Notes under the pieces: generated by a model | Seen by the model: the letters and a program-made list of their open reading frames with translations, nothing else | Databases searched by the model: none | What the model was told of the DNA's origin: nothing | Position numbers and translations under genes: made by a program | Source of the DNA: Lyophyllum atratum | Taxonomy: Eukaryota; Basidiomycota; Agaricomycetes; Agaricales; Lyophyllaceae | Direction of reading: 5' to 3' | Length of the DNA stretch: 64,000 nucleotides | Assembly (NCBI GenBank): GCA_014905825.1 | Contig: JACGCN010000021.1 | Span: forward strand, 744,001-808,000 | Shown: positions 47,645-59,201 of the stretch, piece by piece | Layout: every line of letters begins with the position of its first letter | Numbering within the stretch: the first letter of the stretch is position 1

Positions 47645-49013
47645 CTACTCGTCCTCCGGAACAAATTGATCCTCTAGAACCTCTGGGTGATCTTGTAGAA
47701 ACTGTTGATAACTGTCCCACATACTTGTTGCCATTGCGTCACGGAATACCTCTGCTCTCTCCTTCTCTGCCCTTGGTATTGCTCCCTGACCCGGCTCTCC
47801 AAGTGGTGCTACTTGAGGTCCAAAATCAAGGTCAAGTTCTTGAAGATAATGGTGGATATCTGTCTCATCGTGGTCCATGATGAAGTTGTGAACTGCAGCT
47901 AGTCCAGGGGGAATCTTTGCTTGAACTGACATGCCGTATTGAGGAGCGCGATTGAGAACCTCCCAGCGTTTTTTGAGGACTCCAAAAATCCGTTCAACGA
48001 TATTCCGTGCTTGCGCATGGCGGAGATTGAACAGCTCTTCTTTGTTCTGTGGCCTATAGAACGTAAGCTGATTGGTTACATGAAAATGCGAGGGATATAC
48101 GTACCGCACACCTGCTCGCCCCCATTCAGCAAGGTGGTAGCGGACACCCCGATATGGTGTCAGCAACGTGTCGCAAACTGCAAAACCGGCATCCGCAAGG
48201 TAGTATTTTCCAGGAGGAATCATAAAATCCAGCAGCCGTGAATGCATATACATTGTAGCGTCTGCAACAGATCCTTCAAAGCCACTGATGAAATAGAGGA
48301 AGCGGAAGTCGAATGAGCAGGCGGCTAGGCAATTTTGGGTAACTCTGCCTTTGCGATCTCGAGAAGCGTGTCGATCCGCAGCTGATGTGAATGAGTCGAT
48401 ATGAGTTCCGTCAAGAGCTCCGAGAGCATCTGCGAAAAACGGAAAGAACTTGGGACTTTTGCCAATATAGTCTGACAGAATATTCGAGGTGATATCAGGG
48501 AGGCTGACATATCGTGTATAGAAAGGACCGGACGAGACCGCATCGAGGACCTTTCGAAAATACCTAGATTGGGCAAATGAACTATGAGTACGACCAAACT
48601 GGTGGCAAGGGACCAAGTACCCACTTGGAGATTGTCTCATTAGAACGTTGAAACCTTTCTCCCAGATGTCGAACCGATAGCCCTGTCACACAAGCATAGA
48701 GAAAGATCGCAGCCTGTTCCTCCACCTTGACACCATTTCTGGAGGTCTCGAATCCACAAAAGAGAGTGAGATTGGCACAGAAGGCTGTGAAGACATGCAG
48801 TCGCATGCCCAACTCTGAGAAGATGCGATCGGGATGGCCTTGTATGAGTTCTTCGACCCACGCCTGTCCAGAAAGTGCCGAGGTGTGGTAAGGTTGTTTC
48901 CAGTAATTAGGTTCTGTATAGAGAATTGCAGCTATTCCCACGATATGGAGAAAGTATGTGGTAGCTGTGACGACTCTCTGCTTTAAAGTTGCTTGATCTG
49001 TCTCGGAGGGCAT
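47645..49013 (-). CDS. Harbinger 2 DDE transposase
   Basis: Exons 49013-48625, 48563-48105 and 48053-47645 give 418 residues. YWKQPYHTSALSGQAWVEEL and VTGLSVRHLGERFQRSNETI form the N-terminal part. Catalytic motifs are LGALDGTHIDSF, YYLADAGFAVCD and NIVERIFGVLKKRW, all intact. The three intron positions equal those of the Harbinger 1 gene. Start chosen at MPSETDQATLK; an upstream in-frame Met at 49067 lies in sequence without family likeness. Confidence 0.9.
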
Positions 49014-49299
49014 GATAAACGAGCGATTTTGCGATTTCACGCAGGCAGGAGCTTCAACTGATCTCACGTTGATCGGTCATTACCATATTGGGCTGTCACA
49101 CCGATCTCACGTGCCGAGAATATGGGCCGAGAATGCGACATCAAAATGCCGCATTCTTGAGTCCGAACGAACCCTTACCAACCACTTACAATTTTACTTG
49201 AAAATTTACTTTTAGAATACTATAAAAGCAGCTTGTAGATAGCAGCAATAAACCACTCGTTTATCATACAAACGTGCCTGAAGTCTACAAACTCTAACA

Positions 49300-49515
49300 G
49301 TCAGAATATCGAAGCACTCTGATGGCTTGAGGTAGTGCTGGCCCAGTCAGATTGTACGCGACCGCACGTAGAATGGAGTTGGGGTGGTTCTTGAACAAAT
49401 TGTAGAACGACCTGGATGACGATATAGTTGCCAGCAAAGTCGGAAAGTTCGGCAAGAAAGTTAGTATCCTTTCTATGATGTCGTCGTCCAATGGCAGTGA
49501 GTTGAGTCCTCGCAT
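49300..49515 (-). pseudogene. F-box-type protein A, 5' part
   Basis: Starts MRGLNSLPLDDDIIERILTF, an F-box-like helix set, continuing NFPTLLATISSSRSFYNLFK. It runs into the Copia target duplication at RVLRYSD. The remainder of the gene lies 22 kb away at 25649-27165. The start could be an upstream in-frame Met at 49560. Confidence 0.78.
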
Positions 49516-49792
49516 AATCCTACAGATATGAGCGGGTACCGACGGGTTATATCTGAGCAACCAGAAGACGCGCGATGGGGAGGGGGCCGTGGGTCTTCAC
49601 TGGCGAAAGTTGGTAGTTGAAATCTAGCATATAGCGAACTGTCAACGGCGTTTCAACGGGTGATCATCTGAAATGGAATGACAGCAACTCCGCGACGAAC
49701 GGCCCGGGATGTGTGAAGTTAGTACGCAGGCTAATAGGGTCCATCCCTTCAAATACGTTGGCATTAGGCTACTTCACTGGTGCCAGTATCCC

Positions 49793-51474
49793 ATGCTTCG
49801 ACTTGCTGCTCTTGGTCGATCCTTTTTAAATCGACGTATCTCCTACGATTACTATCCCCGCTCTATGTCGATCCTCTCTACGCGTATGCCCAGTGGCACT
49901 TGGATACAGCCTAACCATCGTACACCCAACCACGTCATACAACTCAGCGAACAGGGCACAGGAGACATTTACGCTTTTGAAGAAGAGCCGCTCGCATTTG
50001 GAACATATGCAGGATACGGTTATTACCCTATCTCTTTGGGTGGCACGCGGTTCCACATGGATTACAGTATCGTTAGAAAGCTTGGCTGGTCTAACGGTTC
50101 GACGATATGGCTGGGTCACAATGAAGCGCTTTGGCTTCGGTGAGGTTATACCGTGATGCAATTGCTGGCTTTTAGCGACTGAAATGTTTCTTCAGGTCTC
50201 ATGGTGTAGAAAGTGTCCTACCATATAAGTTTGTTGCAATCAAGATAAAGACCATATTTGAGTCCTACCGTCCCTCCTACGAACTCGACTGCTACAACGC
50301 AATTACCGCGCAACAATCGGCAGGCTCGAGACACTGCTTGCCGTTGCTTCACGATGGGGCAGAAAAGTCCTCCGAAGGCTGGCACCCCGTCTTTATTACC
50401 CCGGTCACAGGACCCGACTTGGCGAGCCTGGGAAACGCTCGAGGAGCTACGTTTACGCTTCCTGTTCTCAAGAAGATCCTCAGACAAATTCTGCTGGCGC
50501 TTGAGCACATCCATGCCTCTGGCTTTCTCCATGGCGGTGAGCCTCCCTTGTACAGTACAATGACCCTGACCGTAAAACCTCCCTGGAGATTTGAAACCGG
50601 ATAACATCGTTGTCTCCTTACCGGACGACATTTCGGACAAAGTAATAGAGGATTTAATGCAGTCTTCGCCGTCTGAGACCTATCCGGCCTTTGATATACC
50701 ATTGCTATCTGATCGTCCCATTGTTACAGTCAAGTCTCAGCAGATCACTCCGGTGTGGCTAGAAGAAGACCTCGGAAATCTGAGCGTGAAGCTCATTGAC
50801 TACGGACAGGGTAAGTCACTCGTCATTCACTTTGCACCGCCCGGCCAAACGCTTGTCTAGCAATTCCCTTGGACAGAACACATCTCGCACCACCACACAT
50901 ACAGCTCAACATGTTCCGTGCACCTGAAGTCACACTCGGATGTCCCATCTCGAAAGCAATCGATATTTGGTCGCTTGGGTGTACCGTATGTGCATGGCCC
51001 TTATACAGACCATTGACGAGCACTTAAAGTACTTCGCAGGCCGCATATCTGCTCACCGGCGTGCACATCTTCGAGGAAACCTCCCACCTTAGTCCTGCGG
51101 AAATGGACCCCAGTCGACTCTTCAGGACGATAGAATTGCTTGGCTACTTCCCAGAGTCTTTCCTTGCAAGTTCTTCTCGGCGTAGCGAGCTTTTAGACGA
51201 GAATGGTGAGTGCATGACTGATCTATCGGACATGAACATTGATTATCTTTCAGGTATCCCACTGGGAGTGCACGTAGGAAATGGGAAAGTCCCTGTCACG
51301 CTGGAAACCATGCCTCGCAGCACTATAGGAGCACACTTGCGACCTCTTCTGCCGAAATCAACCGAGACAGAAGTATCTGACTTTTGCGACTTCGTGGGGA
51401 GATGTCTGACACTTGATCCGAGAGAGAGGCCTTCGGCGAGCGAGCTGCTGGAGGATCCTTGGTTGACTGCGTGA
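49793..51474 (+). CDS. SRPK-type Ser/Thr protein kinase, 6 exons
   Basis: Predicted to phosphorylate SR-type proteins, as in the fungal SRPK-like group. Exons 49793-50139, 50196-50536, 50589-50810, 50861-50985, 51040-51205 and 51254-51474 give 473 residues. EEPLAFGTYAGYGYYPISLG and YSIVRKLGWSNGSTIWL are the SRPK-typical start of the lobe. The ATP Lys is in KFVAIKIK. HGDLKPDN (Asp about 230) is the catalytic loop, formed across intron 2. The Mg loop reads IDYGQ (DYG in place of DFG). MFRAPEVTLG and IDIWSLGC follow, then LTLDPRERPSASELLEDPW. It sits between two F-box paralogs. The start could also be 49709. Confidence 0.85.
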
Positions 51475-51491
51475 CCGGTGGCCCGCTCCTT

Positions 51492-52370
51492 AGTAGTCCG
51501 CCTTTATCGAAATCATTGGGGACGAGGGTATCCGCGATATAACCTCCGAGCATGGGGGGCACCCGATCACTGAGCAAGTCCCATAGAAGGTCATCGACTG
51601 ATGCCGCTCGGTATGCCGGTAGAATTAGTGCTGGACCACGCGCCAGAGCAACACTGTAGTTCAGGCAAATCATCTCTAGGGAAATCCTTCAAAAATTCTT
51701 TCTCTCAAGTCTTGCGTTCCTCAGGTCATCTGGGTCAGGACCTTCGTCTCCGAAGTCTTCCTTGTATTCATCGACTGGCAAGGCTTTGGAGAATAGCATC
51801 ACCCGATATACTGCTCGGCGAAAGCGCCAAGACTCCTGATACTCCAGGACACTAGTTTGGGAGGTGCGGTCCTTGTGTCTGGGGGGTTGGGAGGATTTAA
51901 GTATAGGTCAGTGAGGGGAAACTAAAGAAATCGACGTGCCTCGAACCAAACAGATTTTCCAGTGCACTGACGACCGCCGCGTTCTGTTCTAATTGCCTAC
52001 ATTCTTGGTGGGTGATCGTAGATACCAGATCACATTCCTCCCAAGGACGGGTTGGAGATCTCGTTGGAGGATTTATCCCATCGTCAGAGTCAGGATCTGA
52101 GCGAGAATATCAAAGTACTCTGATGGCCAACTGATGGCTTGAGGTAGTGTCACCAAAGTGTCACCGTAAGTAGTGATGCATGATGGGCCAATCAGATTGT
52201 ACAAAACGGCACGTAAAATTGAGTTTGGGTGATTCTTAGACACGTTATAAAACGATTTGGACGACAATATAGTCGTCAGCAAGATCTACCGAGTAGTCGG
52301 GCAGGAAAAGTAATACTTTGGTAATACTCTATCTACAATATCATGTCCAGTGGCAGGGGGCCTTGCATAG
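51492..52370 (-). pseudogene. F-box-type protein B, truncated paralog
   Basis: Minus-strand remnants match gene A in order: LPLD/HDIVDRVL, ILSSKSFYNVSKNHPNSILRAV, then HKDRTSQTSVLE and ESWRFRRAVYRVMLFSKAL. RGPALILPAYRAASVDDLLWDLLSDRVPPMLGGYI (two fragments) follows. Several frame breaks are present, and the CWYGYNC-type C-terminus is absent. It ends close to the kinase stop codon. Confidence 0.7.
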
Positions 52371-52802
52371 TCCTTTGTTGGGGTCGATACACGAAAGCGG
52401 ATACAAGCGAGCGGAGGGGTTTGTCGTAAGCGTTCACTGACGAGTTGGCAGTACAATTTGAAGCTCCTCACCGGACAAAACCCTTTTTGACCTTGAAACG
52501 GATCGATTTGATCAAAGCTTTCAGACTTTCACTTTCAGACTTGAGAGGTTGAACTTCCCACGGTTCACTTTGTGATGCTATTGCTGACCTTGTGCTCCTG
52601 TCTTCCCATTTTCGTAATGTAATCACCAACATGAACAAGGACCAGGCGGTTCTACTTCGATTAGAGCTTGACCTACGTTGGATGCAAATGATGCTCTCAG
52701 GCGATCTGCAGCTGCCTGTGACCCGACGAATATCTTGGGGCTCTGCTTTTGGAGCAGCCGGTCATTTTCACTTTTTCTCATCCTCTTTTTCGTTACTTTT
52801 TC

Positions 52803-55800
52803 ATGTCTGCTTCAGTGCCTCCCTATCCGTGTCGCTTGTGCCGCTGTAGAGCACCATATATTGAGGACGGCACCACATGCGTCTGTGGTCACCCGCTAAC
52901 TGATCATCCAGCTCCAGCAGTCTTAGAACCTCGAATTTGCATTGGCGGTCGCCGATTTTCTACTGTATGAGTAATTCCTTTCTTCCTCGGGAATATTTGC
53001 TCACAACTTTGTAGGACGAATTGTATCCAAACGGGCGCTCACCGTGCTCCCATTGCCAGCACCCTTATTTCGAGCATACCCCTCCAGCGCCCTCGTTAGC
53101 GCCGTCCTTCACCCCATGGAGTCCTCCCACTCGAGGGCCCACCCATCTACCACGATCATCGCCTGAAACGGCCTTACAACCTTACTCCCTTCCCAACATC
53201 CCCCACGCAACAGCTTCAACGCGACTGTTTGACCCAGCTTCGTCTCCAAACGACCGCCGCCGGGAATCATATGAAAGCCACCAGCCTCGACCGCTTTCGA
53301 TGGCCCCCTCACGCACAATGGGTGTCGCCCTCAACCCCGCATCAATGTTCCCTGTAGTTTCCATGCGCAATCCTAATCCGACAAGGATAACAGGTGCCCA
53401 AAATGCCCTCGGTACCTCTCGATCCTCCCGTAAGAAGACGAACACGTATAGCTACGTGGTATGCATCCACACAGAACCAGTAAGGCCTTTCAATAAATAA
53501 TGTGTATTGTGGCTGAAATCTTGCAGATGTATGGGACGGTGCCGACGGATGGGGAATTCACTCTGTTCCAAGACTTGCGTGCACCTACACCACAGAAAAT
53601 TCGCCCATTCATCCGGAAGGCCAAGACTCTTGGGCTGGCCTTTGACCTCGATCTGCGCGGCCAGCTCACGGGCTTCGTATCACAAGAACTTGGCGACGCC
53701 CTTGTCTCTCACTTCAACGAGCATAACCTGGCCTTTTCATCAATCTCGCCTCATCCATCTCCCCCTCAGTCCAATACCTCCGAACTCTTGCGATGGACCA
53801 TTCTGGTAGCAGGGAAAAAGCAAACCCATGCGAGGCTCGATACTTATGCTGGCTCAATAGAAAGCTTGACTCACAGGGAGCTGAAGAAACAGACACGGCG
53901 GTGGCCATCGTACTCCAGCTCATCGACCCGTTCTGATGTCCAAGAATGCGAACGGAATGTTATATTCATAAGTAAGTTTAGTAAACCTCCCAGTTGCACT
54001 GGAGCTTATTCCCTCGTAGTCCCTACCCAAGACTTTATCATTGGGCCTCTAAACAGTACTGGGACTCACCTCTGCCTATCACGGCACCTCTGGAACCATT
54101 TCCACACGGCTCTGGTTGTAGAAGGTGATTCAAATCCTCCGCCTGCATGCTACGAAGCCTGCTCAGCAACGATGGTATGCATAATTGGTCATGAACTAGC
54201 ATTTGTATTCAAAAAGTTCATCAGCTCATTAATAATCAACTGCCTGCGGCGTCAGGCTCTAGCTCCTCCATAGATAATGTGTGTATACTTCAATGAACGT
54301 CCACCCTAAAGTTCAAACTAAATGCAAAATCGAAACATAGTTGAACGAACACATTGACCCCAACCTGGATTCACCTACCACGGCATTTACTCGCTTTCCA
54401 CCACCTGCTGCTACCCTGCCCTTTATACTCTACGCTGCACCCCCTGTCGCACCAGCTGCCGCCCTACCTGCAGTACCGTCTGCTAGTCAACCTCTTTTGC
54501 CCTCCGTCAATCGCGCCACACCTCAAGATCAGAAGGTGTTTAGTGATTGGACTGCAAAAGTGAAGGCCGACTATTTAACGGAGCTGGATTATGACGAGGA
54601 GCTCTCTATAATCGCCCCGGCAGCAGACGAATCAGCCCGAACTTTCTTCGCTTGCCTAAAGTCACGCATTGCACGCGCCTCGTTGCCGACAGACATCCCC
54701 TCGACTATAATAATCAAGAACTTTGAGCTTGCAACCCTGTTCGGGGCCCGTCTGCGTTTCTCACTGTGCGTCAGTCTTTTTTGCCCCTACTTGCTACTCA
54801 CTTGACATTTTAGGGGGGAGGGCATTGGTGATGGTCCGGCAACTTCAACCTGGGCTGCGCTTCTTCACCTCATGGTCGCAAAATCCACTCACTGGACGCC
54901 AATTTCCGAGAACCTCCACACACCTTTGTTGATACCTGGTCTTGAACCCTCGCCAGATGACATCCTCGCCTTCAAAACGTACGGCATGATCATCAGACTT
55001 ACCCTGCTACACGGGCACCAAATTCTTCCCATCTCGCCCTACTTACTATTGCACCTGATTCATACGTTTGACGACGCCATCGATGAAGACCTCATGAACA
55101 AGATAACGCCGGAGATCGCAGCCAGGCTCGCGACTTGGCCGCCTCAAACGAACAGCGCATCGGCCGCCGCACTGAATCTCGAACATGGCCAAGATCCCAT
55201 GAACCTTATCTACGACTGGATCCCTCAACTCGACGTAAGTGATTTCGTCATCAGATGTTGTTCAGCGCTCTCATGTTCTGCTCAGGTCAGGCACATTCGC
55301 TCCTTCACAGACACCTCCTTCGTCGCCGTCAAAAAACAACTTGCGTCGGGTCTTCTCTTTGGGACCATAGACTGGAACAGTATTCGAAGCAACCCACTGT
55401 TCTTGGCCATGAAGTCCGGCTTCAATGACGTTGTTGTTGAGAGTCCAACGTCCCTTGCCCCACCACCTTTTATTCAGGTGAGTTATCGAGTTCAATATGT
55501 GGCTATTATTTATCTCCATCCCACTAGTCTTTCGGCGAAGCCAAGCAAACCCTACAGATCATTCATGGGTTATACATTGGACGTGTTGTCGTTGATCCGA
55601 CCCAGGTCGTTGACCTAATCCACATCTCCCCCGTCGACCACAACGGCGTCGAGGACTACGCTACGTTCGAGACCCGCGCTCTCCAATGTATTGCTCGATA
55701 TCTTCGCGGCCAGGGCTATCCGATGGGCGAAGGCTCTGAAGAACGCCATGATGCTCGTTTTTCTCATCCCACATTCCGTCCCCGCCAATTTCTCAAGGCT

Positions 55801-56174
55801 CTAACAGGCTCTGAATATCTGACAGGAAATGGACCACAAATATTGGTAATGACTTTTTTCTCTACCAATTATTGGCTTCTTATCATTGTTTGCGACTTTC
55901 TAGATCAATTTTGTCAACACATTTGGTCCGGCCCAAGCTCTTGCTACTGCAGCTGTAAGTTCCCGTTCCTTCATGTATGTCATTACTCAGAAAAGATGTG
56001 CAGGGATGCCACATACATGTTTGCTCGCAAACAATGGATTTCCTAATCAATGACAGCACGAAATCCTTGATCACCCCCGAGTACACCAACGCCGCCATCG
56101 GCGTTTCAACTCCCTTCGATCGCTGGTTTGCCACCGTAATTGATACTCCCGCAGACGAGTACAACAATGCGTGA
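52803..56174 (+). CDS. Uncharacterised 927-residue protein, possible HECT-like C-terminus
   Basis: Exons 52803-52964, 53015-53458, 53527-53971, 54020-54174, 54341-54765, 54814-55234, 55286-55477, 55528-55845, 55904-55954 and 56004-56174 give one frame of 927 residues. The N-terminus has two Cys/His clusters (PYPCRLCRCRAPYIEDGTTC with CGHPLTDH, then PCSHCQHPYFEH) that look zinc-binding. A disordered Ser/Pro region, a middle domain (IRPFIRKAKTLGLAFDLDL) and a helical part (WAALLHLMVAKSTHWTPISE) follow. The C-terminus RPRQFLKALTGSEYLTG, INFVNTFGPA and CHIHVCSQTMDFLIND (Cys about 878) recalls the HECT ubiquitin-ligase C-lobe order (FLxFxTGS...then TCxxxL). That link is weak. It is convergent with the TET/JBP gene, 186 bp apart. 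Confidence 0.7.
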
Positions 56175-56360
56175 ACTTCACATGTAATACAATAGCACTA
56201 GTTACCAATGTAATGATGAATAGCAGCTCGTCTGGTACATGACTCTCTCCCCTTATATCAATCCTGAAGTTCAAGTTGCACGTGAAAGCAACTGAGAGAA
56301 AGATAGTATTCAGAGAGGTAGGCTATACTTTGAGCGTTGACCATCCAATTCCTACTAGTA

Positions 56361-57851
56361 CTACTTACATGACTTCAATTCTGTGAGCGTAGAGAAAAGC
56401 GACAGGCCGTGCTCCCAGCGTTGTTCAGCCTTTGTAGCCGCGTGGTTGAAATCTTCCTCCGATAAGTCTTGGAAAAAGTCCTTGTCCGACTTCATCCCGT
56501 GCTCTGCCCATCGAAACAACCCGCCTGCGCTATACTGTGTGAAGGAATACCGGGACTCGTGGGCTTGAACGGGTGTGTTGAAGTGTTCAACGACGGCTGA
56601 TGGGAAGAGCACTGTGGACCCTGCAGGAAACTCGACTATGAGACCAAGTTCCCAAAGGATGATGTGGCCGCCTAGCTTTGGGTTGAAGGAGCCTAGGGCG
56701 GTTACGGCGCACCATCCGTATGGTAAATTGGCAAAGTCCTTGTGCCGATAGCAGATGGTCTGCGGGCCTAGGTTGAAGACGGCAGCCGCGAACGCGCTGC
56801 GCGGCCAATTACGCTTGAGGGTGGGGTCGTTGGTGCAGAGTTCGTCCATACACTTTACATACTCGGCGTAAAGCTTTGGCGCCCACGTGGCAAAGACACC
56901 TACGTATAACAGTTGGTTTGAGCTTATGAGTAAGGACTGGGAGGCTTACTGGATGAAAAAGTGGCAAGCCTTTCAAAGGCAGGCTCCTGCAGGAGCTTAT
57001 TGATGAGGAGCGCGTTGGTGCTATTATATGGCTTTAAGTTACACGGTGCCGCCCTCCCTCCTCCGTGCGCAAAGCCTGAAGCTAGGGTGGGGAACTTGCC
57101 ACGGGAGTGGTGCAATTGCTTCTGTGAAAAGGTTCCTTCAGCCCGCGCCTTCTCGAGGAGTGTGACAGCTTTTGCGAGGGTACTGCTCCAGGATTCTCCA
57201 TCGGGCTGCCCAGCAAAGACACCCACAACACGACTACTGCAGTCCAGAAGCGGTTTTGGCACTTTCCCACTCCAGGAGATTGGGCGGAGGTTCGAAAGTC
57301 GTAACAGCTGTGCAGTGCTAAGCACGCGGGGTGTTGGTGTGGATCGTACGCCAATAAAGCCACTCGAAGCGACCTGGAACCCCTCAGGCTCCGCGTCAGT
57401 GTGCACAGGCACTGACGAGCTCAAGAATTTTGCCCGCACACCTGGCCTGACCGCATTGGGTGCGCTGCTGGCTGCGTCAGACTGGCGCTGGCGCTTTCGC
57501 CGACGGCGGGCATGGCTCGTATCTTTACTCTTCCTTTTGGCAGTGCTGTGGGCTCCTGACTGAGCGGGTGGGATGGAGGATGGCTCGGTAGGCGATGGAG
57601 ATGCGGCTCGAGATGTTGGCGCGGATGAAAGGGGGGAATACGAAAATAAAGGGTCGACCCCGTCCCGTTCGTTGTGAATACTCTGTAGAAGAGCCTGTTC
57701 GAATGAGAAAGACGGGTCCGTTGGTAGCACAGGATCCCATGCTGCATAAGTGGTACCCGAGCGCGTCTGGAAAGGGTGACTTAGGAGGTACAACGCGATA
57801 AGTCTGCTGACTACTCACTTGGCGACCGCTACCTTGCGGCATAGGTAACAT
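56361..57851 (-). CDS. TET/JBP-family 2-oxoglutarate/Fe(II) dioxygenase
   Basis: Predicted to oxidise 5-methylcytosine in DNA, as other fungal TET/JBP proteins do. Exons 57851-57819, 57766-56950 and 56899-56361 give 462 residues. The first about 150 residues are disordered with a basic KRKSKDTSHARRRRKRQRQ nuclear signal. Next are VVGVFAGQPDGESWSSTLAK, RGKFPTLASGFAHGGGRAAP and FATWAPKLYAEYV. The dioxygenase core shows TICYRHKDF (iron His about 336 and Asp 338), GWCAVTALGSFNPKLGGHII, VEHFNTPV (second iron His about 389) and HESRYSFTQYSAGGLFRW (Arg about 400, 2-oxoglutarate). All ligands are present. Its substrate is not shown by the sequence. Confidence 0.87.
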
Positions 57852-58820
57852 AGGCCTAGTGCGGTGGAAGGACGTCAGTATGGGTGGAGCTAAGTGGGAG
57901 TAGGCCGTGTCCAGCACCAGTGGGGTCCCGGGCTCAAGTCTCCTCTGGTGCGTCGCATGGCCTTGAGCAAGTTTTACTTACTTGCAGAATTGAGATTTAG
58001 CTAGGTGTGGACCCTCTGTAATTTGGGCAACGAGGGTGTTGACCACTGTAAGTCAGATCTGGTTGAGCAGCGTGAACGGTCGAGATATGTGAGAGTGACT
58101 TACAAAAAAAAATTAAACATAGACTTTACCATCAAGGAGGAACGGTCACACGTTTCTTGCAGGCAGTACGCCGCATAAGCCCTGCTTGAGGGAACATCCG
58201 TCCGTGTAACTTTTGAGAAGCCGACGTACAAGTTTGTCCGAGTTGGTTCGACCATCTGACCGGCATCCTTGCGGCTATCCAGCTCTGGTGTTGAACGCGG
58301 CAAGAATCTGATCATCTCCATCGTGCTATTTCCGGACCTGTGAGAGGTGTTGGTCGATCTATTTAGAGCACTGGTAAGTCCATAGCTTTCCTCTCGGTAG
58401 CAGCGGCTAAGTTGTTGGTTAGATCTTCTTCCTCTGGTAATATGATTTCTATCCTTGATTCCCGTCCATAGGCTAACTATGAACATTGTTAGGTTCCTTG
58501 AGACGATTCATATGACATTTATTACACATGGGCTGTATTTTTATGTTGTATTGCATTTTGGTGACACCCAGGTGCTCGTTTCTCGGACATGGTACGCCCT
58601 TCCGCGGGTGGCACTGAAAATACTGACTTCGAGCTGGATCAAATTTATTAGGAGCAACAGCATCTGTTCCACGATTTCAATGTATTGAAATCATTGACAG
58701 CGAGCAATTCCGCATGCGATGTATATGTATCACGGTATGTCTTCTCCATTCTCCAGGCTATTGACAGGCATTGTTGCATTCGCTCACGACAGTGCCTTGG
58801 CGATATGATAATCAACAAGA
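57852..58820. other. Spacer upstream of the TET/JBP gene
   Basis: About 970 bp with short frames only and no recognisable domain. It should contain the TET/JBP promoter. Confidence 0.45.
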
Positions 58821-58823
58821 TGA

Positions 58824-59201
58824 ATTGGGAGGGCAGACCCGCGCCGGTGAGAAATCCGAAGTTGGTAGATGTGTTGCTGAAGGGGCAGGAGGCGGAAAGG
58901 AGACCGGAGGACGGGAAGAAAGATACCCGTTCGAAGAAGGGTGCGGCCGTGTATGATGACAATATTTTGTTGGCGTTGAGTGATGCGGCGGAGGAGGTGG
59001 CGAGAAAGCTTATGGAGGCACAGCAGGTAAATTTTATCTTACTTTTCATTCTGGCCTAAGGCGGTGCTAAGCAAATTTCAGCTCAACAGATGCACCTCAA
59101 GTTCTTCTGGTGCAGGTGGAGCAGCTGGAAGCCGCGACATCCACTTCGTCCATGCCCACATCGCGTATCAGCTCCTCTCCTCTCGAGGCGCATCCGGAGT
59201 G
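58824..59201 (+). CDS. Partial gene, coiled-coil C-terminal tail
   Basis: Open from MNWEGRPAPVRNPKLVDVLL through KKDTRSKKGAAVYDDN and ALSDAAEEVARKLMEAQQ. It is then probably spliced (about 59029-59115) to VEQLEAATSTSSMPTSRISS and a stop near 59201. It is helical and charged. No upstream exon was identified, so this may be a captured fragment. Family unknown. Confidence 0.35.

Larger units (their letters stand above)
46202..49174. mobile_element. PIF/Harbinger DNA transposon 2, complete, 2,973 bp
   Basis: Inverted repeats of at least 47 bp start GGGTTCGTTCGGACTCAAGA and are perfect by eye. TTA is duplicated at 46199-46201 and 49175-49177. The gene layout is the same as in Harbinger 1 (SANT-like plus, DDE minus, convergent), but the ends and proteins differ clearly, so it is a separate family. 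Confidence 0.95.
27166..49299 (+). mobile_element. Ty1/Copia LTR retrotransposon, 22,134 bp with three nested insertions
   Basis: LTRs begin TGTTAGGAATTG and end CTCTAACA; GTCAG is duplicated at 27161-27165 and 49300-49304. Without the KDZ, gag-only and Harbinger insertions, and their target duplications, the element is about 5,132 bp, normal for Copia. The 5' LTR is 310 bp; the 3' LTR, after removing its two guests, is also exactly 310 bp. At least one LTR difference is visible (ACCGACC/ACCGACT, near 27289 and 44586). Order protease, integrase, reverse transcriptase, RNase H marks Copia. It is now dead, because gag is split and the RNase H region is deleted. Confidence 0.95.
44463..49299 (+). 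repeat. 3' LTR of Copia, interrupted by two elements
   Basis: Preceded by the purine tract CAGGGGGAG. LTR pieces are 44463-44633, 46185-46201 and 49178-49299. Removing the guests and one copy of each target duplication leaves 310 bp, identical in length to the 5' LTR. Confidence 0.95.

Noticed and set aside
27166..49299. The whole insertion as one giant cargo-carrying element
   Set aside because: Each layer has its own termini and target duplication, and the LTR lengths agree only if they are separate insertions.
57895..57965. Possible tRNA-like stretch (GGGCTCAAGTCTC)
   Set aside because: No matching acceptor stem or anticodon arm could be built.
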